Below, in pieces: positions 36,658 to 45,205 of a stretch of 64,000 nucleotides of DNA. The DNA lies in assembly GCF_014648875.1 (NCBI RefSeq), contig NZ_BMRY01000003.1, positions 124,001 through 188,000 of the forward strand, given 5' to 3'. The stretch is from Streptomyces parvus. Lineage in GTDB: Bacteria > Actinomycetota > Actinomycetes > Streptomycetales > Streptomycetaceae. The stretch's first letter is position 1, and each line of letters begins with the position of its first letter. The notes under the pieces were generated by a model, which was not told the DNA's origin, searched no databases, and saw only the letters and a program-made list of their open reading frames with translations. The translations under genes were made by a program, and so were the position numbers.

Positions 36658-37317
36658 GTGCGCGAAGATGGAAAAATCACAGTATTTCTGCTCGACGATC
36701 ACGAGGTCGTCCGGCGCGGCGTCCATGAGCTGCTCGCCTCCGAACCGGACATCGAGGTGGTCGGCGAGGCCGGTACGGCCGCGGACGCCCTGGCGCGGAT
36801 CCCGGCGACGCGGCCCGACGTGGCGGTGCTCGACGTGCGGCTGCCGGACGGCAGCGGAGTGGAGGTGTGCCGGGAAGTCCGTTCCCAGGACGAGAACATC
36901 AAATGCCTGATGCTCACCTCGTACGCCGATGACGAGGCGCTTTTCGACGCGATCATGGCGGGCGCCTCGGGCTATGTGCTGAAGGCGATCCGCGGCAATG
37001 AACTGCTGAATGCCGTACGGGACGTGGCGGCCGGAAAATCCCTGCTGGATCCGGTGGCGACCGCCCGGGTCCTGGAGCGGCTGCGCGACGGCGGCACCGC
37101 CAAGGGCGACGACCGGCTGGCGGGCCTCACCGAGCAGGAGCGCAAGATCCTGGATCTGATCGGGGAGGGGCTGACCAACCGGGTCATCGGGGAGCGGCTG
37201 CACCTCGCCGAGAAGACCATCAAGAACTACGTGTCCAGCCTGCTGTCCAAGCTGGGCATGGAGCGCCGCTCACAGGCCGCCGCGTACGTCGCACGGCTCC
37301 AGGCCGAGCGACGCTGA
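36658..37317 (+). CDS. DosR/DevR-like NarL-family orphan response regulator
   Basis: 219 residues. GTG 36658 is the only good in-frame start, without a strong Shine-Dalgarno. Receiver: [10 protein letters not shown], phosphoacceptor Asp59 ([13 protein letters not shown]), Lys109. The LuxR-type helix-turn-helix is [19 protein letters not shown], then [11 protein letters not shown] and [11 protein letters not shown]. This matches mycobacterial DosR closely as I remember it, including the Lys/Lys-Asn of EKTxKN that read its DNA box. No kinase gene is adjacent. A DosR-type box lies just downstream, before the PPOX gene. Orphan Streptomyces relatives influence development or antibiotic production. 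Confidence 0.92.
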   Translation: MREDGKITVFLLDDHEVVRRGVHELLASEPDIEVVGEAGTAADALARIPATRPDVAVLDVRLPDGSGVEVCREVRSQDENIKCLMLTSYADDEALFDAIMAGASGYVLKAIRGNELLNAVRDVAAGKSLLDPVATARVLERLRDGGTAKGDDRLAGLTEQERKILDLIGEGLTNRVIGERLHLAEKTIKNYVSSLLSKLGMERRSQAAAYVARLQAERR

Positions 37318-37332
37318 ACCGCCGCGGGCGGC

Positions 37333-37346
37333 GGGACTTTGGTCCC
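37333..37346. promoter_or_regulatory. DosR/DevR-like box
   Basis: GGGACTTTGGTCCC, one base from the GGGACTWWAGTCCC core bound by mycobacterial DosR. It lies 60 bp upstream of the PPOX-fold gene and just after the DosR-like regulator. The flanks also pair (GCGGGAC / GTCCCGC), so it could act as a weak terminator instead. Confidence 0.6.
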
Positions 37347-37405
37347 GCGCCACCCGGGGCAGGCGACTCTTACGCGGCCCCTACGCCCGGGGGACAGTGG
37401 AAGCC

Positions 37406-37873
37406 ATGTCCTTCGACTCCCACGGCTCCCCCCGCGAACGCCGCGCGGTCGGCACGCGCGCGGTCGGCACGATCGAGCGGACCGGGCCGGCCGAGCCGCT
37501 CGATCTGCTCGGCCGGGTCCCCTACGGCCGTCTCGCGACCAGCATGCGGGCCCTGCCGTTCCTGGCGGTGGCCCGGCACATCGTGAGCGACGGCCACATC
37601 CTGCTGCGGATGCACCGGGGCTTCGGCCACCACGAGGCGTGCGACGGGAGCGTCGTCGCGTACGGGGCGGACAACTACAACGACGCGGCGTCGGGCGACG
37701 GCGGCAACCTGTGGTCGGTGCAGTTCACCGGGCCCGCCGAGATCGTGCACCCCTGCCGCGAGCAGGAGGAACTGTTCGGCGCGGCCCCCGTCAGCGTCAA
37801 CGGGGAGCCCTACGCGCCGGCGTACCTCCGGGTCGATCCGCATTTCGTCACGGAACACAGGCTGGACTTCTGA
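37406..37873 (+). CDS. Pyridoxamine 5'-phosphate oxidase-fold protein
   Basis: 155 residues. Split-barrel flavin-binding fold: LDLLGRVPYGRLATSMRALPFLAVARHIVSDGHILLRMH, then VVAYGADNYND, and a late LWSVQFTGPAEIV strand. PPOX-like proteins of this size bind FMN, F420 or heme and act as reductases or degrade small molecules. ATG 37406; a GTG at 37397 is also possible. Downstream of the DosR-like regulator and its box, it is a candidate target of hypoxia or NO control. Ends in HRLDF. Confidence 0.85.
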   Translation: MSFDSHGSPRERRAVGTRAVGTIERTGPAEPLDLLGRVPYGRLATSMRALPFLAVARHIVSDGHILLRMHRGFGHHEACDGSVVAYGADNYNDAASGDGGNLWSVQFTGPAEIVHPCREQEELFGAAPVSVNGEPYAPAYLRVDPHFVTEHRLDF

Positions 37874-37961
37874 GACGTCGGCTCCGTGGTGCTTTAGCGC
37901 ACCGGTGGGCGTGACCGCAAGTCCGCGAAGCGACCACGCAGAGTGATCTAACATCTGGTAA

Positions 37962-39041
37962 GTGCCGCGCTCATATGTCACTCGTCCACCTGTTCCCCCG
38001 GTCGGCAAGGTGCTGCGCCGATATCCGGGCGTGGGCGAGCCGCTCGCCTGCGAGCCGATCACCAAGGGCCTGCTGAACCACGGATACCGCGTCTCCACCA
38101 CGAGCGGTTCCTACTTCCTCAAGCATCATCTCGACAAGAAGCACCTGGACGACACCAGCGGCGAACGCGCCGCGATCGTGCGCCAGCACCGTGCCACCCA
38201 GCGCCTGCAGTCGCTCGGCGTCCCCGTCGTCCCGCCCCTGACGGACACCCGGGGTGAGACCGTCACCGTGATCGGTGAACGCTGCTACGCCCTGCACCCC
38301 TGGGTCGACGGCCTCCACCGGGTCGGCGCCCAGCTCACCCTCGCCCAGTCGCGCCGGCTCGGCACGCTCCTCGGCACCGTGCACACCGGTCTGGAGCAGG
38401 TGATGGCACCGCGCGACGGCCCGCCGCGCGCGAGCCCGCCCGCCCGGCCGGGGCACCACAGCCCGGACGCCGTCGACACCTTCACCCTGATCGACGACCT
38501 GCTGGCCGCCGCGCGCGGACAGGACGGCCGGAACACCCCGCGCGACGCCTTCGACGAACTCGCCGAGCACCGGCTCGTGGAGCGCCGCGCCCTGCTCGAA
38601 CAGCACGCCCACCGCCGCCCGCCCACACCGGAGGGGCCCGCCACCGGCTGGGTGCACGGGGACTTCCACCCGCTGAACCTGCTCTACCGGGGCGCCGACC
38701 CCGTCGCGATCGTGGACTGGGACCGGCTGGACGTACAGCCGCGCGCCGAGGAGGCGGTACGGGCGGCAGCGATCTTCTTCGTCCGGCCGGCCGGGGAGCT
38801 GGACCTCGCGAAGGTACGCGCGTACGCCCGGGCGTACCGGCGGGCCGCCGGGGCGGGGGCCGGGGAGCTGGCGGCCGCGGTGCACCGGGTGTGGTGGGAG
38901 CGGCTCAACGACTTCTGGATACTCCGCTGGCGCTACCGCCTGGACGACCGCAGGGCCGACCCGCAGTTTCCCGCGGTGTCGGCCCTGGCGGTGTGGTGGA
39001 CGCGCGAGTACGAGGCGGTGTGCGCGGCCTTCACGGAGTGA
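37962..39041 (+). CDS. Aminoglycoside phosphotransferase-family kinase
   Basis: 359 residues, GTG start. APH-fold motifs: nucleotide-site lysine in TSGSYFLKHHLDKKH, catalytic loop WVHGDFHPLNLL (HxDxxxxN type), and metal-binding IVDWDRLD. The family phosphorylates small molecules such as homoserine, choline, macrolides or aminoglycosides; no substrate can be assigned. Two Pro/Ala-rich insertions (about residues 150-165) lengthen the N-lobe. It ends 1 bp before the convergent kinase gene ends. Confidence 0.88.
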   Translation: MPRSYVTRPPVPPVGKVLRRYPGVGEPLACEPITKGLLNHGYRVSTTSGSYFLKHHLDKKHLDDTSGERAAIVRQHRATQRLQSLGVPVVPPLTDTRGETVTVIGERCYALHPWVDGLHRVGAQLTLAQSRRLGTLLGTVHTGLEQVMAPRDGPPRASPPARPGHHSPDAVDTFTLIDDLLAAARGQDGRNTPRDAFDELAEHRLVERRALLEQHAHRRPPTPEGPATGWVHGDFHPLNLLYRGADPVAIVDWDRLDVQPRAEEAVRAAAIFFVRPAGELDLAKVRAYARAYRRAAGAGAGELAAAVHRVWWERLNDFWILRWRYRLDDRRADPQFPAVSALAVWWTREYEAVCAAFTE

Positions 39042-39042
39042 C

Positions 39043-40638
39043 TCAGCCCGTCGTGGCGCCGGCCGCCACCTCGCCGGGCGTCGTCCCCGTACCGCCGCCG
39101 TCCTCCCCGCCGGCGCCGCCGTCGTCACCGGCGCCGCCCGGGGTGCCGGGGTCGGTCGTCGGGTCCGTGGGCTCGCCCGTGGGCTCCCCGGTGCTGCCTT
39201 CGCTGGTGGAGCCGTCCGACGCGCCGCCGTCCGTGTCGGTCGGCGTCGGGGACGGGCTGAACGTCGGCTCGCTCGGGGTCGGGTCCGGGGTCCACGGCGG
39301 CGGGTTCGGCTCGGTCTGGCCGCCGCTGGTGGTGTCCGGCTCCTCCGGCTCCTCGCTCTCCTCCTCGGTCGGCTCCTCCGAGGGCTCCTCCTCGGACTGG
39401 CTGACCGAGGTGGACGGAGTGACCGGGTCCTTGTCCTTGTCGCCGTCACCCTGCGCCGCGTTGAGGGCGAAGGCCACGCCCGCCCCGATCGCGATCAGGG
39501 CCAGCAGAACGAAGAGCCACATCTTGCCGCGCCCGCCGGGACGCCCCTGCCCGCCGTCGTACCCCCCGTCGTCCGGGTTGTACGGGGGCAGGATCGGGCC
39601 CTGCGAGGTGTCCCCGTGCATCGGGTGCCCCGCGCCCATCACCTGAGTGGAGCCGGCCATACCGTGCGGCGGAGTCTGGCCCCCCTCGCGCAGCGCGACC
39701 GGGCCGGTGTTCCAGGTGCCCGTGTGGCCGCCCTGCACCTGGAGCATCTGCAGGCTGTACTGGACGAGTCCGCGCATCTCCTCGGCGCTCTGGAACCGGT
39801 CGTCGGGGTCCTTCGCCAGCGAGCGCATCACCATCCCGTCCAGCTCCGGCGGCACGACGTCCGAGACCTCGGAGGGCGGCACCGGGATGTCCTGGACGTG
39901 CTGGTAGACCACCGAGAGCGGGGTCTCGCCGGTGAACGGGGGCCGCAGCGCCAGCAGCTCGTAGAGCAGGCAGCCGGTGGCGTACAGGTCGGACCGGTGG
40001 TCGACGGCCTTGCCGAGGGCCTGCTCGGGGGAGAGGTACTGCGGCGTGCCCATGACCATGCCGGTCTGGGTCATCGTCGACTGCGCGCCGTGCAGCGCGC
40101 GGGCGATGCCGAAGTCCATCACCTTGACCGCGCCGGAATCCGTGATGATCACGTTGGCGGGCTTGATGTCGCGGTGCACGATGCCGTGCTGGTGCGAGTA
40201 CGCGAGGGCTTCCAGCACACCCGAGACGATGATCAGCGCCTGCTCGGGCGGCGGGGCCTCGGCGGTCAGGAGCAGATCGCGGATGGTGCGGCCCTCGACC
40301 AGTTCCATCACGATGTACGGGACGGTCTGGCCGCCCACGACGTCCTCGCCGGAGTCGTACACGGCGACGATCGCATGGTGGTTGAGGCCCGCGACGGACT
40401 GTGCCTCGCGGGTGAAGCGGGCCTTGGAGACCGGGTCCTCGGCCAGATCGGAACGGAGCAGCTTCACCGCGACCGTGCGTCCGAGCCGGACGTCCTCCGC
40501 CGCGTAGACCTCTGCCATGCCGCCCCGGCCGAGCCGGTGGGTCATCCGGTAACGGCCGTCCCCGACGACGCCGCCGACGCCCCAGGAGTCGGTGCCATCC
40601 GAGACTCCGCCGCCGTTTGCTTCGGAATCGGGTGCCAT
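39043..40638 (-). CDS. Transmembrane Ser/Thr protein kinase with no PASTA domain
   Basis: 531 residues. Kinase domain about 30-290: GRGGMAEVYAAEDVRLGRTVAVKLLR (P-loop, Lys), catalytic HRDIKPANVI, DFGIARAL, and activation-loop GTPQYLSPEQAL. A Pro/Gly/His-rich linker follows. A single membrane helix (about 377-398) leads to a 130-residue extracytoplasmic tail made almost only of Ser, Thr, Pro, Glu, Asp and Gly, with no PASTA domain. Divergent from the second kinase with a 362-bp gap. Role unknown; Hanks-type kinases here influence growth and secondary metabolism. Confidence 0.94.
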   Translation of the reverse strand: MAPDSEANGGGVSDGTDSWGVGGVVGDGRYRMTHRLGRGGMAEVYAAEDVRLGRTVAVKLLRSDLAEDPVSKARFTREAQSVAGLNHHAIVAVYDSGEDVVGGQTVPYIVMELVEGRTIRDLLLTAEAPPPEQALIIVSGVLEALAYSHQHGIVHRDIKPANVIITDSGAVKVMDFGIARALHGAQSTMTQTGMVMGTPQYLSPEQALGKAVDHRSDLYATGCLLYELLALRPPFTGETPLSVVYQHVQDIPVPPSEVSDVVPPELDGMVMRSLAKDPDDRFQSAEEMRGLVQYSLQMLQVQGGHTGTWNTGPVALREGGQTPPHGMAGSTQVMGAGHPMHGDTSQGPILPPYNPDDGGYDGGQGRPGGRGKMWLFVLLALIAIGAGVAFALNAAQGDGDKDKDPVTPSTSVSQSEEEPSEEPTEEESEEPEEPDTTSGGQTEPNPPPWTPDPTPSEPTFSPSPTPTDTDGGASDGSTSEGSTGEPTGEPTDPTTDPGTPGGAGDDGGAGGEDGGGTGTTPGEVAAGATTG

Positions 40639-41000
40639 CAGTCCTCGCCGTCGTATCTGTCCGCGCGTCCGCGGGTTCTCACGGTGCCTTGCTGCACTTG
40701 GTGCATTGCCACGTCACGCTACAGCCTCCGCCGGACACCCCGGTTCCGCTCGGGCAGGATCATCGGACCGCCCGGCGCGTCCTCCCCATGAATTTGATGC
40801 GTTTCCTGTAACGCTTCCGAGACGCTTCTTGTGCGTAGGGTCACGGAACGGGCACCCGGCTTGACGTGTCGGACCCCTACGGCAGACTTGGCGCGTAATC
40901 GCGTTGTACGGGAACCGCGCCGCACGCAATCACGTCAGACAGAAACACGTCGGACAGAGAAACCGCGTGCGACCGCGCGCCGCCGAGGGGGATGCAAGTC
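40639..41000. other. Divergent promoter region between two kinases
   Basis: 362 bp with no gene. It holds two tandem 15-bp repeats near the kinase-2 end. The part near 40690-40830 is AT-richer than its flanks. I see no RNA gene and no clear terminator. Confidence 0.7.
40931..40960 (+). repeat. Tandem 15-bp repeat upstream of kinase 2
   Basis: CACGTCAGACAGAAA followed directly by CACGTCGGACAGAGA; 13 of 15 positions match. 41 bp before the ATG. Could be an operator or part of the 5' UTR. Confidence 0.75.
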
Positions 41001-42635
41001 ATGAGCCAGGACGGCGCACAGGGCCGCTACGCGGGCGGGGCGGTCGCGGGCGGCCGCTACCAGCTGCGCGACCTGCTCGGCGAGGGCGGGATGGCTTCCG
41101 TCTACCTGGCCTACGACTCCGCCCTGGACCGCCAGGTCGCGATCAAGACCCTGCACACCGAGCTCGGCCGCGAGCAGTCCTTCCGCGAGCGCTTCCGGCG
41201 CGAGGCACAGGCCGTCGCCAAGCTCCAGCACACCAACATCGTCTCCGTCTTCGACACCGGCGAGGACGAGCTCGGCGGTGCGCTGATGCCGTACATCGTC
41301 ATGGAGTACGTCGAGGGGCAGCCGCTCGGCTCGGTGCTGGCCGCCGATATCCGTCAGCACGGCGCGATGCCCGCCGAGAAGGCCCTCAAGGTGACGGCGG
41401 ACGTGCTCGCCGCCCTGGAGACCAGCCACGAGATGGGCCTGGTCCACCGGGACATCAAGCCGGGCAACGTGATGATGACCAAGCGCGGCGTCGTCAAGGT
41501 CATGGACTTCGGCATCGCCCGCGCCATGCAGTCCGGCGTCACCTCGATGACCCAGACCGGCATGGTCGTCGGCACCCCGCAGTACCTCTCCCCCGAGCAG
41601 GCCCTCGGCCGCGGCGTCGACGCGCGGTCCGACCTGTATTCGGTGGGCATCATGCTCTTCCAGCTGCTCACCGGCCGGATCCCGTTCGACGCGGACTCGC
41701 CGCTGGCCATCGCGTACGCGCATGTCCAGGAGGAGCCGGTCGCGCCCTCCAGCATCAACCGGTCAGTCACCCCGGCGATGGACGCCCTCGTCGCCCGCGC
41801 CCTCAAGAAGAACCCGAACGAGCGCTTCCCCAGCGCCGCCGCGATGCGCGACGAGATCGCCCGCGTCCTGAACGCCTCCGGCGGCCAGACCGGCGCCCCG
41901 ATGATCGTGTCCGGCGGCGGGCCCGCCAACAGCGGGTCCGGCGTCGGCTCGGCGGTGTTCCCGCCGGTCGACCAGAGCACCCCGGCGCCCCAGAGCGTCC
42001 AGACGCCGTACCAGCCCCACCCGCACCAGCAGCCCGGGCCGTACAACCAGCCCACCCCCGCGCCGAGCTACGGCTACCCGCAGTCCGGCCAGGTCCAGGG
42101 CTACCCGACCCCGGGCCCCCTGTCCCACCAGACCCCGCCGCCGTACTCGATCAGCCCGCAGCACGCGACGGCCGTCGGCACCACCGACCGCGCCGGCTCG
42201 AAGCGGAACATGCCGGTCATCGTCGGCTCGATCGTCGTGGCCCTGCTGGCCGTCGGAGGCCTGATCACCGCGATCGCCCTCCAGGGCGACGGCAAGGACG
42301 ACGAGGCGGGCAAGGGCGGCGAGAGCGGCACCGAGCAGGTGGAGGGCTACCGCCCGCCGGAGCGCAACCGGACGATGAAGGAAACGGAGTGCTCGAACGC
42401 CTCCGAGGACTCCAACGACCCGAAGAAGGTCCGCGCGCCCAACTTCATCTACAAGGACGTCCTCTCGGCGAAGTCGTGCGCGGCCGCCGCGGGCTGGACG
42501 GTCAAGGTGATCGAGGAGCCGGGCAACACGTATGCCGAGGACCAGGTCGTCGGGCAGTTCCCGTCCTCCGGTACGGCGGTCGACGAGCGCGGCGCCCACT
42601 TCGAGCTGAAGGTCTCCACCGGCAAGCCGTCCTGA
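41001..42635 (+). CDS. Transmembrane Ser/Thr protein kinase with one PASTA-like domain
   Basis: 544 residues. ATG 41001 is preferred to 40992 because the GGGGG Shine-Dalgarno suits it. Kinase domain about 18-285: GEGGMASVYLAYDSALDRQVAIKTLH, HRDIKPGNVM, DFGIARAM, GTPQYLSPEQAL. A Gln/Pro/Tyr-rich linker follows, with a membrane helix at about 400-420. The extracytoplasmic C-terminus has one PASTA-like domain (from VRAPNFIYKDVLSAKSCAAA to the end). PASTA domains bind muropeptides or lipid II, so it may sense cell-wall turnover. Kinase core similar to its divergent neighbour. Confidence 0.95.
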   Translation: MSQDGAQGRYAGGAVAGGRYQLRDLLGEGGMASVYLAYDSALDRQVAIKTLHTELGREQSFRERFRREAQAVAKLQHTNIVSVFDTGEDELGGALMPYIVMEYVEGQPLGSVLAADIRQHGAMPAEKALKVTADVLAALETSHEMGLVHRDIKPGNVMMTKRGVVKVMDFGIARAMQSGVTSMTQTGMVVGTPQYLSPEQALGRGVDARSDLYSVGIMLFQLLTGRIPFDADSPLAIAYAHVQEEPVAPSSINRSVTPAMDALVARALKKNPNERFPSAAAMRDEIARVLNASGGQTGAPMIVSGGGPANSGSGVGSAVFPPVDQSTPAPQSVQTPYQPHPHQQPGPYNQPTPAPSYGYPQSGQVQGYPTPGPLSHQTPPPYSISPQHATAVGTTDRAGSKRNMPVIVGSIVVALLAVGGLITAIALQGDGKDDEAGKGGESGTEQVEGYRPPERNRTMKETECSNASEDSNDPKKVRAPNFIYKDVLSAKSCAAAAGWTVKVIEEPGNTYAEDQVVGQFPSSGTAVDERGAHFELKVSTGKPS

Positions 42636-42720
42636 CCACCGGGATGCCGTCCTGAACCACCCGGAAGCCGTCCTGACCACCGGGAAGCCACCCTGCACCC
42701 GGCGGTCCGCCGTCCTGAAA
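42624..42720 (+). repeat. About 20-bp tandem repeats on the kinase-2 stop codon
   Basis: Unit AAGCCGTCCTGACCACCGGG: copies at 42624 and 42665 are identical, and three others (about 42644, 42685, 42703) are degenerate. The first unit contains the gene's stop codon. Confidence 0.8.
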
Positions 42721-42865
42721 CGTCGGTGTCCGAAGGTGATCGTTACGGTTCACGGATCTCGCCGGATCTTCGTCATGGACCGGTACGTGGACCATTAACA
42801 GGCCCCTGCCTTCCGGATACCGCGTCCGGGATGCCGGACGCGGGGGCCCGTGTGACGCTGATCTC

Positions 42866-43609
42866 ATGGCTCCAGGACTTCCGGCCGCATGGTCGTCGAG
42901 GTGTGCGGTCTGTCTGCTGGCGGCGGCCGGAGCGGCGCTGGGGCCGCCGGCCGGCTCCGCCCACGGTTCATCGGCGCCCGACGGCCCGCCGTCCGTCACC
43001 GCCACGGCCCCCGGGACGTCGAGCCCCGCCGCCACCGCGTCCGCCTCCGTGTCCTCGCCCCCTGCCCCCTCGGGCTCCGCGTCGCCCTCGGCGCTCCCCT
43101 CCGCGCTGCCCCTGCCGTCCGGCGTTCCGGCTTCCGGAGCGTCGGGGACCTGGCCGGGCCCGTCCTCCACGGCGGCGACCGGGGACGGCACGCAGTCCTC
43201 CGCCGGAGCCGAAGCCGGTTCCGGGCCCGAGGCCGATGAGCACGAGCCCTCTGCGTCTCCTTCCGCTTCGCCCGACGTGTCCGGGTCGACCGCACCCCTG
43301 GCCGGGCGCGAGGCCGGGGCCGGCAAGGAGCGCCCCGGGCGTTCGCTGTCGCCGATGGAGCCGGCGCGGGCCGAGGATCCCGACAGGGAGGATCCGCCGG
43401 AGGAGGCCGACGAGGGGATCGCGGACCCCGTCGACCTGCCTGCTTCCACCCCGCCGCCCGACGCGTTCAGAGATCCGGGACAACGATCCGGGCAGGCGCT
43501 GGACGCAGCGGCCGTACGGCGGGTGCAGGAGGTCTCGCTCGGTACGGGCATCGCCCTGGTCGGGCTGGGACTCGGCTTCCTCGCATTCCGTATGCGTCGG
43601 ACGAACTGA
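42866..43609 (+). CDS. Secreted low-complexity protein with C-terminal membrane anchor
   Basis: 247 residues. Signal peptide (about 1-33, ALGPPAGSAHG). About 165 residues of Ser/Pro/Ala/Gly follow, mostly short PS and SA runs, then an acidic stretch (EDPDREDPPEEADEG). A C-terminal membrane helix (SLGTGIALVGLGLGFLAFRM) ends in basic RRTN. This is the layout of a cell-surface anchored or membrane-tethered protein; no sortase LPxTG motif is present. I recognise no family. Start assignment is only moderate. Confidence 0.6.
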   Translation: MAPGLPAAWSSRCAVCLLAAAGAALGPPAGSAHGSSAPDGPPSVTATAPGTSSPAATASASVSSPPAPSGSASPSALPSALPLPSGVPASGASGTWPGPSSTAATGDGTQSSAGAEAGSGPEADEHEPSASPSASPDVSGSTAPLAGREAGAGKERPGRSLSPMEPARAEDPDREDPPEEADEGIADPVDLPASTPPPDAFRDPGQRSGQALDAAAVRRVQEVSLGTGIALVGLGLGFLAFRMRRTN

Positions 43610-43654
43610 ACTCGTGCACCGGGCGAACTGAAACTCGTGCGCCGGACGAACTGA
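43594..43654 (+). repeat. About 22-bp tandem repeats on the stop codon
   Basis: Units 43594-43615, 43616-43638 and 43639-43654, each a variant of GCGCCGGACGAACTGAAACT. Copy 1 holds the stop codon. Confidence 0.75.
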
Positions 43655-43689
43655 GCGCCGTACCCCCTCCCGTTCCGCTCCGACGAGAC

Positions 43690-43717
43690 TTGCCAGGACG
43701 AACATACTCGGTATACA
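43690..43717 (+). promoter_or_regulatory. PadR promoter (-35 TTGCCA, -10 TATACA)
   Basis: TTGCCA at 43690 and TATACA at 43712 are spaced 16 bp, with the start codon 8 bp after the -10. The mRNA is probably leaderless, which fits the lack of a Shine-Dalgarno. Confidence 0.5.
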
Positions 43718-43727
43718 TACTCGGTAT
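43704..43727. promoter_or_regulatory. Double ATACTCGGTAT operator
   Basis: The 11-mer ATACTCGGTAT (arms ATAC/GTAT) occurs at 43704 and 43717, 13 bp apart, covering the -10 and running into the ATG. PadR-family proteins bind such palindromic pairs, so autorepression is likely. Confidence 0.65.
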
Positions 43728-44349
43728 GTCCATTCGCCACGGCCTGCTGGCCCTGCTGGAACGGGGCCCTCGTTACGGGTCCCGGCTCCGCACCGAGTTC
43801 GAGTCGCGCACCGGTTCCACCTGGCCCCTGAACGTCGGTCAGGTCTACACGACGCTCAGTCGGCTGGAGCGCGACGGCCTGATCGTCCAGGACGGCTCGG
43901 ACGACGCCGGGCACGACCTCTACGCGATCACCGACGAGGGCCGCACCGAACTGCGCAGCTGGTTCGAGACCCCCGTGGACCGCACCAGTCCGCCCCGCGA
44001 CGAACTGGCCATCAAGCTCGCCATGGCCGTGGGGGCCCCGGGCGTCGACATCCGGGACGTCATCCAGTCCCAGCGCCACCACACGCTGAAGGCGATGCAG
44101 GACTACACCCGGCTCAAGGCCCAGGCCCTGGCCGACGTCCCTGCCAATCGGGACGAGGTCGCCTGGCTCCTCGTCGTGGAGCAGCTGATCTTCCAGGCGG
44201 AGGCCGAGGCCCGCTGGCTCGACCACTGCGAGTCCCGGCTCGTCCGCCTCGCCGAGGCCGCCGCCACCGAGCCCTCCGCCGAGCCCGGCCCGGCGGCCAC
44301 CCGCGGTCCGGGCCGTGCGCCGGCCGACCGGACCCGCTCCCGGCGCTGA
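43726..44349 (+). CDS. PadR-family transcriptional regulator
   Basis: 207 residues. ATG 43726 (MSIRHGLLALLERGPRYGSRL) is inside the operator repeat. The winged helix covers about 1-95, with NVGQVYTTLSRLERDGLIVQ as the recognition and wing region. The C-terminal coiled helices (about 110-180) form the dimer module. PadR proteins repress efflux or stress transporter genes and are released by small-molecule ligands. Here it precedes an ABC transporter pair, so repression of that cassette is the obvious role. The Arg-rich tail is unusual. Confidence 0.92.
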   Translation: MSIRHGLLALLERGPRYGSRLRTEFESRTGSTWPLNVGQVYTTLSRLERDGLIVQDGSDDAGHDLYAITDEGRTELRSWFETPVDRTSPPRDELAIKLAMAVGAPGVDIRDVIQSQRHHTLKAMQDYTRLKAQALADVPANRDEVAWLLVVEQLIFQAEAEARWLDHCESRLVRLAEAAATEPSAEPGPAATRGPGRAPADRTRSRR

Positions 44350-44419
44350 CGCCGGCGTCTTCCGGCCCGGATCCTCGTCCCGCTCGTCACCACCTTGTTC
44401 CTAGGGGGAACCACCCGTC

Positions 44420-45205
44420 ATGCCCGCGCCAGCCACCCAGCCGCCCCCGTCGTCGTCCCCCGGGACGCCCGGCGGCAGCCCCGTACTCGAACTGCGGGCG
44501 CTGACCCGTACCCATGGCTCCGGCGTCGCCGAGGTGCACGCCCTGCGCGGGATCCACCTCTCCGTTCACCCGGGCGAACTGGTCGCCGTGATGGGCCCCT
44601 CCGGCTCCGGCAAGTCCACCCTGCTGACCCTCGCCGGCGGGCTCGACACCGCCACGAGCGGCCAGGTCGTGATCGAGGGCCAGGACCTCGCCGCCCTCGG
44701 CCCCAAGGGGATGGCCGCCCTGCGCCGCCGCAGCGTCGGATACGTCTTCCAGGACTACAACCTCATCCCCGCCCTGACCGCCGCCGAGAACATCGCGCTG
44801 CCCCGCGAACTCGACGGCGTCTCCGTGCGCAAGGCCCGCAAGGAGGCCCTCACCGCGCTGGCCGAGATGAAACTCGAAGCGATCGCCGACCGCTTCCCCG
44901 ACGAGATGTCCGGCGGCCAGCAGCAACGCGTCGCCATCGCCCGCGCCCTCGTCGGCGACCGGCGCCTCGTGCTCGCCGACGAGCCGACCGGAGCGCTCGA
45001 CTCCGAGACCGGCGAGGCGGTCCTCGCCCTGCTGCGCACCCGCTGCGACCAAGGCGCGGCGGGCGTCATGGTGACCCATGAGCCCCGGTACGCGGCCTGG
45101 GCCGACCGGGTCGTGTTCCTCCGGGACGGCTCGATCGTCGACCAGACGGCGACCACGGGAGCCGACTCCCTGCTCGCCGCCGGAAGCGCCGAGGCCACCG
45201 CGTGA
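44420..45205 (+). CDS. ABC transporter ATPase (MacB/LolD type)
   Basis: 261 residues. Walker A GPSGSGKST, Q-loop FQDYN, signature MSGGQQQR, Walker B RLVLADEPTGALD and the H-loop MVTHEP are all present. An N-terminal Pro/Ser-rich tail of about 20 residues is extra. AGGGGGAA lies upstream of the ATG. The stop overlaps the permease start (GTGA). It powers the FtsX-type permease downstream. Confidence 0.96.
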   Translation: MPAPATQPPPSSSPGTPGGSPVLELRALTRTHGSGVAEVHALRGIHLSVHPGELVAVMGPSGSGKSTLLTLAGGLDTATSGQVVIEGQDLAALGPKGMAALRRRSVGYVFQDYNLIPALTAAENIALPRELDGVSVRKARKEALTALAEMKLEAIADRFPDEMSGGQQQRVAIARALVGDRRLVLADEPTGALDSETGEAVLALLRTRCDQGAAGVMVTHEPRYAAWADRVVFLRDGSIVDQTATTGADSLLAAGSAEATA

